Assembly: GCA_017305665.1 (NCBI GenBank)
Contig: JAFKKH010000013.1
Location: 62,001-126,000 of the forward strand
DNA from: Hyphomicrobiales bacterium
GTDB taxonomy: Bacteria > Pseudomonadota > Alphaproteobacteria > Rhizobiales > Xanthobacteraceae
Reading direction: 5' to 3'
DNA: 64,000 nt
The notes below the pieces were generated by a model. That model made no database searches, had not been told where the DNA came from, and saw nothing but the letters and a program-made list of their open reading frames with translations. Below, piece after piece: positions 35,884 through 44,644 of this stretch. Position 1 is the first letter of the stretch. Each line of letters begins with the position of its first letter. Both the position numbers and the translations under genes were made by a program.

Positions 35884-37197
35884 CTACTGCAGCGCCTCGC
35901 CGTGCTGAGTGATGTCGAGACCTTCGAGTTCGTTCTCGCGGGAGACCCGCAGGGCAACCAAGGCGCCGACCAGCTTGAGCAGGACGAACGTCACCGCGCC
36001 GGACCAGAGCAGGGTGACCGCGACACCGTAGAACTGCAGCAGCAACTGGCGTGCATTGCCTTCGAGCAGACCCGAGACACCGCCGATGGAGGACGTGGCG
36101 AAGACGCCGAGCAATAAGGTTCCGGTCAGGCCGCCGATGCCGTGGACGCCGAACACATCGAGCGAGTCGTCATAGCGGAAACGATGCTTGAGACCGGTGC
36201 AGGCCCAGTAGCAGACGCCGCCGGCAATGACGCCGATGACGATGCCCTGCAGCGGCGTGACGAAACCCGAGGCCGGCGTGATGGTGCCGAGGCCTGCGAC
36301 GGCGCCCGAGATCATGCCCAGCACTGACGGCTTGCGCCGCGTCGACCATTCGATCGCGCCCCAGGTCAGCGCGCCGGCGCAGGCCGCAAGATGGGTCGCG
36401 ATGATCGCGTAGATCGCCCGTGCATTGGCGCCGAGCGCCGAGCCGCCGTTGAAACCGAACCAGCCGACCCACAACAGACCGGTGCCCATGACCGCGAGCG
36501 ACAGATCGAACGGCGACAGGTTTTCGGATCCGTAGCCGAGGCGGTTGCCGACGACTTTCGCGGCGACCAGTCCACCGACGCCAGCGCTGAGATGCACCAC
36601 GAGTCCGCCGGCGAAATCCTGCACGCCGACGGCGCCGAGGAAGCCGCCGCCCCACACCCAGTGCGCCAGCGGAATGTAGACGAAGATGAACCAGCCGATC
36701 GAAAACAACAGATAGGCCGAGAAGCGCATCCGGTCAGCGACCGCGCCCGCGACCAGCGCCACCGTGATGATCGCGAAGGTCATCTGGTAGAGCATGAACA
36801 GCGCTTCCGGAATGGTCTTTGCCGCTGGATTGACGGAGTCCATGGTCATGCCGGCGAGGAAGATGCGATCGAGCGATCCGAGCCAGCGTCCGTCGCCGGT
36901 GAAGGTCAGCGAATAACCGAACGCAACCCAGAGGATGGAAATCACCGCGACCGCCGAAAGGCTCTGCGCCATGGTCGCCAACACGTTCTTCTTGCGCACC
37001 ATGCCGGAGTAGAACAGCGCGAGCCCTGGGATCGTCATCATCAGCACGAAGGCTGTCGCGACGATCATCCAGGCGGTATCAGCAGTGTTGATGGTCGATG
37101 GAGCCGCGGCGAGAGCGGGTGTGGCGGAGGTTAGGGCCATTCCTGCTGCAAGCAAAATCGCCACAGCGCGCGCTGCGTAACGCTGGAATGCCCCCAT
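35884..37197 (-). CDS. amtB: Ammonium transporter (copy 2)
   Basis: 437 residues, including a signal-like N-terminus ending near SATPALAAA. It shares the motifs of copy 1: TIPGLALFYSGMVRKKNVLATMAQ, HWVWGGGFLGAVGVQDFAGGLVVHL, GWFGFNGGSALGANAR and FGVHGIGGLTGTLLLG, with both pore histidines retained. It diverges in the fifth to eighth segments. ATG 37197 removes a 47-residue upstream extension that reads through a palindromic repeat. It is downstream of glnK-2 by 137 bp and ends DITQHGEALQ. Confidence 0.94.
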   Translation of the reverse strand: MGAFQRYAARAVAILLAAGMALTSATPALAAAPSTINTADTAWMIVATAFVLMMTIPGLALFYSGMVRKKNVLATMAQSLSAVAVISILWVAFGYSLTFTGDGRWLGSLDRIFLAGMTMDSVNPAAKTIPEALFMLYQMTFAIITVALVAGAVADRMRFSAYLLFSIGWFIFVYIPLAHWVWGGGFLGAVGVQDFAGGLVVHLSAGVGGLVAAKVVGNRLGYGSENLSPFDLSLAVMGTGLLWVGWFGFNGGSALGANARAIYAIIATHLAACAGALTWGAIEWSTRRKPSVLGMISGAVAGLGTITPASGFVTPLQGIVIGVIAGGVCYWACTGLKHRFRYDDSLDVFGVHGIGGLTGTLLLGVFATSSIGGVSGLLEGNARQLLLQFYGVAVTLLWSGAVTFVLLKLVGALVALRVSRENELEGLDITQHGEALQ

Positions 37198-37220
37198 GAT
37201 CGTTCCCCGGTCTGTATGTC

Positions 37221-37304
37221 CGTCATTGCGAGGAGCGAAGCGACGAAGCAATCCAGCATTAACGTTGGTCAGAGACTGGATGTTTCGTTTCGTTCGTAAC
37301 GACG
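37221..37304. repeat. REP-like palindromic element, family C, inside the glnK-2/amtB-2 operon
   Basis: It begins CGTCATTGCGAGGAGCGAAG, continues CGACGAAGCAATCCAG, and returns through CTGGATGTTTCGTTTCG to CGTTCGTAACGACG. The left half is intact and the right half is degenerate. A fragment of the same family is seen near 12156. It lies between two genes that should be cotranscribed. Confidence 0.7.
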
Positions 37305-37334
37305 AATGGTTGTCTCTCTTGCAGTATCCAAAAC

Positions 37335-37685
<351 letters not shown>

Positions 37686-37749
37686 TTACCCGCGTAATTC
37701 GACAACCCGGCTATTCCGAAATGGCTCCTCGCCAAATCTGGCATCTTTC

Positions 37750-37764
37750 TGTGCAAATGGCACA
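37750..37764. promoter_or_regulatory. NtrC-like inverted repeat upstream of glnK-2
   Basis: TGTGC-AAATG-GCACA is a 5-bp-arm palindrome with 5-bp spacer, similar to the NtrC operator shape TGCAC-N7-GTGCA. It lies 77 bp upstream of glnK-2. I could not find a matching sigma-54 promoter between it and the start, so the assignment is tentative. Confidence 0.35.
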
Positions 37765-37915
37765 AAAATGTCGCCGCTCAAACGAAAAACATGGAGAAGC
37801 GCCCGCCGGTCGGCAGTCTCCGGTGTAAACTGTCCGGCATTTTCGTGTGAACCGCGCCTCTGTCTTTCTGACTAACGAAAATACCGGCCGCAGGCCGCGC
37901 ATTTGGGGGAAATTC

Positions 37916-38800
37916 ATGTCGAGCCGTTCATGGTTTTTTGCTGCGGGAGATCAGCAGCAGGGGCCTTATTCCGAAGAGCAATTTCGCGATTTCATCGCCC
38001 GCGGGTCCGTCCGGCCGGACACCTATGTCTGGACCGAGGGCATGGCCGCCTGGCAACGGGCCGGCGACGTTCCGGGCCTTCTGTCCGGCGGACCTTCCGG
38101 CGCGCCGCCCATGCCGCCGCGTCCGCGACCCGGTCAGTCCGTAGCGAACGCAGACGGTTATTCCGGCGTTAGCCTGTCCGCCGACTTCAGCATCTGGGCG
38201 CTGCTCGGACGCACGCTGATCTTCGTTATCGGGTTCCTTCTGGTGATCCCGGCGCCCTGGGTGGCGACGAGTTTCTACCGGTGGTTCGTCTCCTGCATAC
38301 GGGTGCCGCAGCGGCCCAATCTCGGCTTCAGCGGCCAGCCGATGGATATCTGGTGGGTGTTCATGCTGCTCGCGGCGTGCACTTACGGCGGCGTTACCGG
38401 AATTCCCTACATGCGGATCATCCTGATTCCCGTGCAGGCGTATCTGTCGTGGATGACGGTCAAGTGGATCGTGGCGAACATCACCTCGAACGGTCAGCCG
38501 ATCCAGTTGTCATTCCTCGGCGACGCCCTGCACTATGTCGGCTGGTACGTGCTGCTGAGCATTTCGTTCATCACCATCATCGGCTGGGCGTGGGTGACGA
38601 CGGCCTGGACGCGATGGCTATTCCGCAACATTGAGGGCACCCGGCGCGCGATCGTGTTCAACGCCAGCGGTCTCGACGTGTTGTGGCGGACGCTGGTGTT
38701 CGCGATCGGATGCGCATTCATCATTCCGATCCCGTGGGTGCTCGGCTGGTACACGCGCTGGTATTTCTCGCAGATCGCGCTGGCGCCGCAGGCGGCGTGA
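37916..38800 (+). CDS. GYF-domain plus DUF898-like integral membrane protein
   Basis: 294 residues. The N-terminal GYF_2 domain (about residues 4-55) reads WFFAAGDQQQGPYSEEQFRDFIARG...TYVWTEGMAAWQRAGDVP. A Pro-rich linker follows, then about five transmembrane segments including IWALLGRTLIFVIGFLLVIPAPWVATSFYRWF and a C-terminal repeat VLWRTLVFAIGCAFIIPIPWVLGWYTRWY; the two are similar, suggesting an internal duplication as in DUF898. Function unknown. ATG 37916 follows GGGGGA. It stands alone. Confidence 0.82.
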   Translation: MSSRSWFFAAGDQQQGPYSEEQFRDFIARGSVRPDTYVWTEGMAAWQRAGDVPGLLSGGPSGAPPMPPRPRPGQSVANADGYSGVSLSADFSIWALLGRTLIFVIGFLLVIPAPWVATSFYRWFVSCIRVPQRPNLGFSGQPMDIWWVFMLLAACTYGGVTGIPYMRIILIPVQAYLSWMTVKWIVANITSNGQPIQLSFLGDALHYVGWYVLLSISFITIIGWAWVTTAWTRWLFRNIEGTRRAIVFNASGLDVLWRTLVFAIGCAFIIPIPWVLGWYTRWYFSQIALAPQAA

Positions 38801-38813
38801 GCGTGCACGAATC

Positions 38814-39674
38814 TTAGCGCCGCTCGCGGACCGAGCCCTCCTGCGCCACAGACGCGACCAGCGTACCGTCCGGCTTGAAGATCAGGCCGCGGGTCAGACC
38901 GCGGCCGCCCTGCGCGCTCGGCGAATCCTGCGCATAGAGCAGCCACTCGTCGGCGCGGAACGGGCGGTGAAACCACATGGCGTGATCGAGCGAGGCCGGC
39001 ATCATACGCTTGTCGAACAGCGTGCGGCCGTAACGCGCCATCACCGCATCGAGCAGTGAGAAGTCCGAGGCATAGGCCAGCGCGCACATGTGTAGCGCCG
39101 GATCGTCCGGCAGCTTCGCCGCAGTGCGGATCCAGACATGGATACGGCCATCGTCGATCTTCTGACCGAAGTAACGTCCAAGTTCGACGGGACGCAGTTC
39201 GATCGGGCGGTCGGATTCATAGTAGCGGCGGATGAAGTCCGGCATCTCCTTGAACATCGGCTGTTTGGCGATTTCCTCCGCCGTCAGCATGTCCGGGGTC
39301 GGCACGTCCGGCATCTTGTCCTGATGGTCGAAGGCGCCTTCCTCCTCGGCATGGAATGAGACCATGATCGAGAAGATGGCGTGGCCGTGCTGGATCGCGG
39401 TGACGCGGCGGGTCGAATAGCTCTTGCCGTCACGCAGCCGCTCCACCTCGTAGATGATCGGGATCGCGGGATCGCCCGGCAGGATGAAGTAGCAATGCAG
39501 CGAATGCGGCAGCCGGCCTTCGACGGTGCGGCATGCCGCGACCATCGCCTGTCCGATCACCTGCCCGCCGAACACGCGCTGCCAGCTCGTTTTTGGGCTG
39601 TTGCCGCGGAACAGGTTTTCCTCGAGTGGCTCGAGATCGAGGATGGCGAGAAGATCGATCAGGCTTTTGGACAT
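38814..39674 (-). CDS. tesB: Acyl-CoA thioesterase II (TesB)
   Basis: 286 residues with a double hotdog fold. LEENLFRGNSPKTSWQRVFGGQVIGQAM and SLHCYFILPGDP belong to the first half. The catalytic set is seen in SLDHAMWFHRPF (Asp), the Ser/Thr pair of QGGRGLTRG and ASVAQEG (Gln). It hydrolyses medium- and long-chain acyl-CoA. ATG 39674 directly follows a TTG; the ATG is preferred. Convergent with the GYF-domain gene across 13 bp. Confidence 0.93.
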   Translation of the reverse strand: MSKSLIDLLAILDLEPLEENLFRGNSPKTSWQRVFGGQVIGQAMVAACRTVEGRLPHSLHCYFILPGDPAIPIIYEVERLRDGKSYSTRRVTAIQHGHAIFSIMVSFHAEEEGAFDHQDKMPDVPTPDMLTAEEIAKQPMFKEMPDFIRRYYESDRPIELRPVELGRYFGQKIDDGRIHVWIRTAAKLPDDPALHMCALAYASDFSLLDAVMARYGRTLFDKRMMPASLDHAMWFHRPFRADEWLLYAQDSPSAQGGRGLTRGLIFKPDGTLVASVAQEGSVRERR

Positions 39675-39825
39675 CAAGATGCCTTCAATTGGAGCGTTTT
39701 CGGGTGCAGACCCGTTCAGGAGATCGCTCGCACCTCAAGATGACAGTCCGATAAACCGGTCCCGCCAAGTTTGGTGAACCTGTTTCGCCCAGCTATAATA
39801 TCGGCGCAAGAGAGTAAGGCGTATC

Positions 39826-41046
39826 ATGACGACACATCGGAGCATTGTCATCTGCGGCGGCGCGTTCGCAGGCCTCGCGCTGGCACTGGCGCTGCGGCAG
39901 GGTCTGGGTGCGGATGTACCGATCGTGGTGGCCGATCCGGCGCTGGCCAACCGGCCGAGCCGCGATCCGCGCGCCACTGCCATTGTCGCCGCCTGCCGCC
40001 GCCTGTTCGAGACGATCGGCGTCTGGGAAGCGGTCGCTGAAACCGCGCAACCGATCCTCGACATGGTGGTGACGGACTCCCGACTCGAGGATGCAACCCG
40101 CCCGACATTCCTGACCTTCGCAGGCGACGTCGCGCCCGGCGAGCCCTTCGCGCATATGATCGAAAATCGTCATCTGATCGATGCGCTGGTGGAGCGCACG
40201 CAGGCTGAGGGTGTCGACCTGCGCGCCACTACGGTGACGGGATATGACGCGCAGCCGGATGGCGTGACCGTGTCGCTGGGTGAGGGCGACGCCATCGAGG
40301 CGAGCCTTCTGGTGGCGGCCGATGGCGCGCGCTCGAGATTGCGCGAGCGGGCCGGCATCGCGACCCACGGCTGGGAGTATGACCAGTCCGGCATCGTCGT
40401 CACGGTCGGCCATGAGCGCGATCACGAAGGCCGTGCCGAAGAACATTTCCTGCCGGCGGGCCCGTTCGCGATCCTGCCGCTGACGGGAAAACGTTCGTCG
40501 CTGGTGTGGACCGAGACGCGCGCTAATGCCGCGCGCATCGTGGCGCTGCCGCCGGATGAATTCCATGCCGAGCTGGAGCAGCGCTTCGGGCTGCATCTCG
40601 GCGAGGTCAAGGCGCTCGATCGGCCGCGCGCGTTTCCGCTTCAGTATTTCGTGGCGCGCTCCTTCATTGCAGACCGCCTGGCGCTGATCGGCGATGCGGC
40701 GCATGTGATCCACCCGATCGCGGGTCAGGGCCTCAACATGGGCCTGAAGGATGTCGCGGCACTCGCCGAGACTGTTGTCGACGCGGCACGGCTCGGCATC
40801 GATCCCGGCCAGGCCGACGTGCTTGAGCGCTATCAGCGTTGGCGGCGCTTCGACACCATGGCGATGGGGGCTGCGACCAACACGCTCAATGTCCTGTTCT
40901 CGAACGAGTCGACGCTGCTACGCGGCGTGCGCGACATCGGGCTCGGCCTGGTCGATCGCCTGCCGCCGCTGAAGAATGCATTCATCCGCCAGGCTGCGGG
41001 ATTGACCGGCGAAGTGCCGCGGCTGTTGAAGGGCGAGGCTCTATAG
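39826..41046 (+). CDS. UbiH/UbiF-family FAD-dependent hydroxylase (ubiquinone biosynthesis)
   Basis: 406 residues. The FAD-binding N-terminus is IVICGGAFAGLALALAL, with GGAFAG in place of the usual GxGxxG. The second motif VAADGARSRLRERAGI and the third GDAAHVIHPIAGQGLNMGLKD are intact. It most likely hydroxylates the quinone ring in ubiquinone synthesis at the inner membrane; the ring position cannot be told. Its last codon TAG shares the CTATAG hexamer with the convergent LysR stop. Confidence 0.9.
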   Translation: MTTHRSIVICGGAFAGLALALALRQGLGADVPIVVADPALANRPSRDPRATAIVAACRRLFETIGVWEAVAETAQPILDMVVTDSRLEDATRPTFLTFAGDVAPGEPFAHMIENRHLIDALVERTQAEGVDLRATTVTGYDAQPDGVTVSLGEGDAIEASLLVAADGARSRLRERAGIATHGWEYDQSGIVVTVGHERDHEGRAEEHFLPAGPFAILPLTGKRSSLVWTETRANAARIVALPPDEFHAELEQRFGLHLGEVKALDRPRAFPLQYFVARSFIADRLALIGDAAHVIHPIAGQGLNMGLKDVAALAETVVDAARLGIDPGQADVLERYQRWRRFDTMAMGAATNTLNVLFSNESTLLRGVRDIGLGLVDRLPPLKNAFIRQAAGLTGEVPRLLKGEAL

Positions 41047-41937
41047 GACGCCGTCCTGTGGTCTGAACTCTCTGGCCGTGGCGACGAGCCAATCGCGGAA
41101 AGTCAGGACGGCGCGGGCGTTGCGCGGTGTCGACCGATGGACCGCGTAATATCCGTCATCAAGCCGAATCGGTTTCTCCGCGAGCGCGCAGAGTCTCCCC
41201 TCGGCGATCAGCGGACCAATGTAGGCCGCATCGACTAAGGCGATGCCGTTACCCGCCAGCGCGGCGTCGAGCGCCTGTGCGCGGTTCTCGACGATGAGCC
41301 GACGGCCGCCCGGCGCCGCGCTGCCCTTGCGCTGCCACCAGATCGACCAGTCATGGTCGCGGGAGCGCGCATGAACGAGGGTGGCGGAGCGCCAGATTCG
41401 TTGGACATCGCGCGCGTCGACGAGGCTCGGTGCGGCGACGGGTATGAGCGTTTCGCGAAACAGCAAGGTGGCGATTGCGCCATCCCAGCGTCCGGCGCCA
41501 TGGCGGATCGCGAGGTCCACGTCCTCGGTTGCGAGATCGGCGACACGCACGGTGGTCGAGACCGAGATTTCGATGGCCGGATGTTTGTCGTGGAAATCGA
41601 CGAGCCGTGGGATCAGCCAGTCGGATGCAAACGTCGCGACCGTACTGACACGCACCTGCAGCCGGCGCCGCTGCAGCGGGCGGATCGCGGCCTCGATGCG
41701 TGCGATGGAATCGCCAAGAGACGCCATCAACGTTTCACCTTCATCGGTGAGGCGGAGGCGCCGTCCATTCTTCCGAACCAGCGCGACGCCGAGTTGCGCT
41801 TCGAGATCCGCGATCCGATGCGACAAGGCCGATCGGGTCACGCCGAGCCTGACCGCTGCTGCCGTGAGACTGCCGTCGCGTTGAAGCGCGGCGAGCGCCT
41901 GCAGTGTGGCGAGAGGCGGAAGGGGCGTCGTCAGCAT
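41041..41937 (-). CDS. LysR-family transcriptional regulator
   Basis: 298 residues. The winged helix is TLQALAALQRDGSLTAAAVRLGVTRSALSHRIADLEAQLGVALVRKNGRRLRLTDEG-like over residues 10-65, then an effector-binding domain resembling GcvA/AmpR members (STVATFASDWLIPRLVDF, DLAIRHGAGRW). ATG 41937 gives a standard N-terminus; an extension to 41976 would cover the operator-like repeat. It is divergent from the DinB gene, its probable target, and from the same region it may control itself. Confidence 0.9.
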   Translation of the reverse strand: MLTTPLPPLATLQALAALQRDGSLTAAAVRLGVTRSALSHRIADLEAQLGVALVRKNGRRLRLTDEGETLMASLGDSIARIEAAIRPLQRRRLQVRVSTVATFASDWLIPRLVDFHDKHPAIEISVSTTVRVADLATEDVDLAIRHGAGRWDGAIATLLFRETLIPVAAPSLVDARDVQRIWRSATLVHARSRDHDWSIWWQRKGSAAPGGRRLIVENRAQALDAALAGNGIALVDAAYIGPLIAEGRLCALAEKPIRLDDGYYAVHRSTPRNARAVLTFRDWLVATAREFRPQDGVL

Positions 41938-41957
41938 TGGATTGGTCACTTGCGAAA

Positions 41958-41974
41958 GGTGAGCATATCTCACC
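41958..41974. promoter_or_regulatory. LysR-type operator (T-N11-A) between lysR and dinB
   Basis: GGTGAG-CATAT-CTCACC is a perfect inverted repeat with 6-bp arms and contains a T-N11-A core. It lies 21 bp upstream of the LysR gene and 50 bp upstream of the DinB gene, in an 86-bp divergent gap. Confidence 0.65.
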
Positions 41975-42023
41975 ATTCCCCGGCGGTCACCGCGTTACAC
42001 TCGCTACGGAAGGAGAATGATGC

Positions 42024-42557
42024 ATGTTCCGCGACCATTTCCGGCAGTTCGCCGCCTACAACCGCTGGGCGAATGCTCGTCTATACGAGGCGGCGATGGC
42101 ACTTCCCGACGAGCTCTATCGCCGCAAGGTCGGCGTATTCTTCGGCAGCCTGCATGGGACGCTGAACCATCTGCTCCTGACCGACCGGATATGGTTGAGG
42201 CGGCTGACCGGCGAGGGCGATCATCCGAACCGCCTCGATGTCATCCTGTTCGACGATCGCCGCGCGCTGGCCCGCGCCCGTGCGGCGGAAGACGCGCGTA
42301 TCATCCGGGTGATGGATGGCTACGACGATGCGGCCTTTGCGCAAACGGTCGATTACGCCACCACATCAGGCAAGCTGCAGCAACAACTGCGATCGGATAT
42401 CCTGAGCCATCTCTTCAATCACGAAACCCATCATCGCGGACAGGCGCATGCCTGTTTGTCGATTCTCACGGGGGCGGAGCCGCCAACGCTCGATCTCCTC
42501 GCATTTCAGAGAGGGGTCGCGGCGCCTGACCTCGCGGCGCTCGCGAACGCAACGTAA
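42024..42557 (+). CDS. DinB-family metal-binding protein
   Basis: 177 residues of the DinB/YfiT four-helix bundle. FAAYNRWANARLYEAA is the family opening, metal ligands lie in SLHGTLNHLLLTDRIWL (His) and HLFNHETHHRGQAH (two more His). Members are thiol-dependent transferases or of unknown function. It is controlled probably by the divergent LysR protein. The stop is 4 bp before the Trm112-like gene stop on the other strand. Confidence 0.88.
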   Translation: MFRDHFRQFAAYNRWANARLYEAAMALPDELYRRKVGVFFGSLHGTLNHLLLTDRIWLRRLTGEGDHPNRLDVILFDDRRALARARAAEDARIIRVMDGYDDAAFAQTVDYATTSGKLQQQLRSDILSHLFNHETHHRGQAHACLSILTGAEPPTLDLLAFQRGVAAPDLAALANAT

Positions 42558-42561
42558 TGCG

Positions 42562-42759
42562 TCAGTCGATCTTGCGTGCCTCTTCCGGCAGCATGATCGG
42601 AATGCCATCGCGGATCGGGTAGGCGAGTTTGGCCGAGCGCGAGATCAACTCCTGCCGCTCGCTGTCGAATTCAAGCGATCCCTTGGTGACCGGGCACACC
42701 AGGATTTCCAGAAGCTTCGGGTCGACGGTGCCTTCGAAACGATCGGATGGGGTCGTCAT
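42562..42759 (-). CDS. Trm112/YcaR-family small protein
   Basis: 65 residues: [21 protein letters not shown] and [18 protein letters not shown] define the family. Bacterial members usually lack three of the four zinc cysteines, as here, where a single Cys remains. Its role in bacteria is uncertain. ATG 42759 is chosen over 42789. In related genomes this gene is usually next to the LON-domain gene now at 45931. Confidence 0.9.
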   Translation of the reverse strand: MTTPSDRFEGTVDPKLLEILVCPVTKGSLEFDSERQELISRSAKLAYPIRDGIPIMLPEEARKID

Positions 42760-42815
42760 GCGCGGTCTCTCTGAGAAATCCTTGCGCACTGTCTGCGATG
42801 GGTGACAGCGCTGCC

Positions 42816-43352
42816 TTATGGTGAGGCGAGGCGGACAAGTTGTTCGAGGATCGCCGCCTGTCTCGCTCCGCTCAATGGTTTATCCGAGAGCGCAAATCCG
42901 AGAAAGGCCCAATACAGGATTTGCGCGCGCGCCTGGGCGATGTCGTGCGGCAGTCCGGCCTGTTCAAGCAGGCGCTCCACGTAGGAGAGCCGGCGCCGGT
43001 CGATCGCATCGACCGCCTTGCGCGCGAGGGGATCGGATGTTGCCCAGCTTCGCACCGCGCGCTCCAGCGCGAGCCGGTCGCCGAACGAACGCCGCAGCAG
43101 CCGGCGCAGCGGAGGCTCGTCGCCGCGGTGCTCTTCGAGATCGGCGATGATCTGCTCGGCGGCGACCTCGCGCCAGTGGTTCAGGACCGCGGCGCGATAG
43201 GCGTCGATATCGGCGAAGTGCCAGTAGAAGCTGCCGCGCGACACCCCCATGGCTTTCGCCAGCGGTTCCGCCTTCAGGGCAGTAAAGCCTTGCGACGTCA
43301 GTGTTTTCAGCCCGAGATCGAGCCAGTCCTTGACCGAAAGGGGATCGCCCAT
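42816..43352 (-). CDS. TetR/AcrR-family transcriptional regulator
   Basis: 178 residues. The helix-turn-helix is in [35 protein letters not shown]. The ligand-binding part is short and typical of small TetR proteins. It is divergent from a membrane protein gene, and two operator-like palindromes at 43372 and 43417 occupy the gap. It probably represses itself and the rightward operon 43456-45915. Confidence 0.9.
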   Translation of the reverse strand: MGDPLSVKDWLDLGLKTLTSQGFTALKAEPLAKAMGVSRGSFYWHFADIDAYRAAVLNHWREVAAEQIIADLEEHRGDEPPLRRLLRRSFGDRLALERAVRSWATSDPLARKAVDAIDRRRLSYVERLLEQAGLPHDIAQARAQILYWAFLGFALSDKPLSGARQAAILEQLVRLASP

Positions 43353-43371
43353 GTCGCCTCCGTGCGGGCAC

Positions 43372-43387
43372 CATACACAACTGTATT
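43372..43387. promoter_or_regulatory. TetR operator-like site 1
   Basis: CATACACAACTGTATT matches 13 of 16 bases of the perfect palindrome at 43417. It lies 19 bp upstream of the TetR gene start, well placed for self-repression. Confidence 0.55.
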
Positions 43388-43416
43388 GACACGATCCAGA
43401 GCCGTGGTTATATCGA

Positions 43417-43432
43417 CATACAGTACTGTATG
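43417..43432. promoter_or_regulatory. TetR operator-like site 2 (perfect 16-bp palindrome)
   Basis: CATACAGTACTGTATG is a perfect 16-bp palindrome 24 bp upstream of the membrane protein gene. Its centre is 45 bp from that of site 1. Two similar sites in a divergent regulator gap are typical of TetR control. Confidence 0.68.
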
Positions 43433-43455
43433 GACAGTGCTGCGTTGAGGTGACG

Positions 43456-43806
43456 ATGCGGGACGTACTGCTTCAGCTCTCGGGGATCTCGGCCATCGTG
43501 GTCGCGCTCATTCACGGCTGGCTGGGCGAAACCAAGGTCTTCGCGCGCGCCACCATCGAGCCGCCGCGCGTGCGCACGTTGATCCGCGCGGTCTGGCAGG
43601 CCGGCACGGTGGCGTGGATCGGGGGCGGTGTGCTGCTGCTGATGGCGCCGACGATGATGTCCGAACCGGCGCGGCACTGGATCGTGGCAACGCTCGCAAT
43701 CGTCTACGCCGTTGCCGCAGCAGGCAACTTCATCGCGCTGCGTGGCCGTCACTTCGGCTGGATCGCGCTCGGTGCGGTCGTCGCGATGGCGGTGGCCGGC
43801 TACTAG
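43456..43806 (+). CDS. Small integral membrane protein
   Basis: 116 residues (ATG 43456) with about four transmembrane segments: VLLQLSGISAIVVALIHGWLG, AVWQAGTVAWIGGGVLLLMAP, WIVATLAIVYAVAAAGNFIAL and FGWIALGAVVAMAVAGY. I do not assign a function. It is the first gene rightward from the TetR operators and is followed by a crotonase gene after 34 bp, so it is likely the operon's first gene. Confidence 0.75.
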   Translation: MRDVLLQLSGISAIVVALIHGWLGETKVFARATIEPPRVRTLIRAVWQAGTVAWIGGGVLLLMAPTMMSEPARHWIVATLAIVYAVAAAGNFIALRGRHFGWIALGAVVAMAVAGY

Positions 43807-43840
43807 CGGCCTCACGCACAAAACCAGGCAGGAGTTCGCC

Positions 43841-44644
43841 ATGAACGATCGTGTGCGGCTGAGCATCGACGATGGGATCGCCGAGGTCCGGTTGACGCGC
43901 CCCGACAAAATGAATGCGCTGGATCCCGCGATGTTCGAGGCGATTGCTTCGGCCGGCGAGCAACTCAGGGGCGATCCCGACGTAAGGGTCGTGGTGTTGT
44001 CAGGGGAAGGCCGCGCGTTCTGTGCGGGGCTTGATATCGAGCGAATCACGGCAGCGGCGCGCGGCGAATCGATCCTGCCGTTCACCGACCTCACCAGGAG
44101 GACTCACGGCATTGCCAATTTCGCGCAGCACCTCGTCTGGCTGTGGCGTGACCTGCCGGTGCCGGTGATCGCGGCGGTTCACGGCATCGCTTATGGTGGC
44201 GGCTTCCAACTCGCGCTCGGCGCCGACTTGCGTTACGTCGCACCGGACACGCGCTTCGCCATTGTCGAGACCAAATGGGGCTTGGTGCCCGACATGGCCG
44301 GAACCGTTCTGATGCGGAATCTGGTTCGCGACGATGTCGTCCGCGAACTCACCTACACCGCGCGCGTGTTCTCCGCCGAGGAAGCGCTCGGCTATGGCCT
44401 GGTCACACGCATCGTCGCCGACCCACATGCGGCGGCGCTGACGAGCGCGCGGGAGATCGCGAGCCGCAGTCCGGACGCGATCCGGGCCGCGAAGCGGCTG
44501 TTGAACCTCGCATCGGACTGTGATGCAGCGACAGGTCTTGCGGCCGAAACGGCCGAACAAAGCATGTTGCTCGGAACGCCCAACAACGTCGAGGCGGTGA
44601 GGGCGAATCTCGAAAGTCGCTTGCCGCAATGGAGTCGTGCATGA
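43841..44644 (+). CDS. Crotonase / enoyl-CoA hydratase-family protein lacking one catalytic Glu
   Basis: 267 residues. The first oxyanion loop is in GRAFCAGLDIERI and the second in HGIAYGGGFQLALGADLRYVAP. By comparison with rat enoyl-CoA hydratase, Glu164 is kept (IVETKWGLVPD) but Glu144 is replaced by Gln (GGGFQL). Hydratase activity may therefore be altered, and isomerase or thioesterase chemistry is possible. The stop overlaps the next start in ATGA. It belongs to the TetR-divergent operon. Confidence 0.88.
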   Translation: MNDRVRLSIDDGIAEVRLTRPDKMNALDPAMFEAIASAGEQLRGDPDVRVVVLSGEGRAFCAGLDIERITAAARGESILPFTDLTRRTHGIANFAQHLVWLWRDLPVPVIAAVHGIAYGGGFQLALGADLRYVAPDTRFAIVETKWGLVPDMAGTVLMRNLVRDDVVRELTYTARVFSAEEALGYGLVTRIVADPHAAALTSAREIASRSPDAIRAAKRLLNLASDCDAATGLAAETAEQSMLLGTPNNVEAVRANLESRLPQWSRA

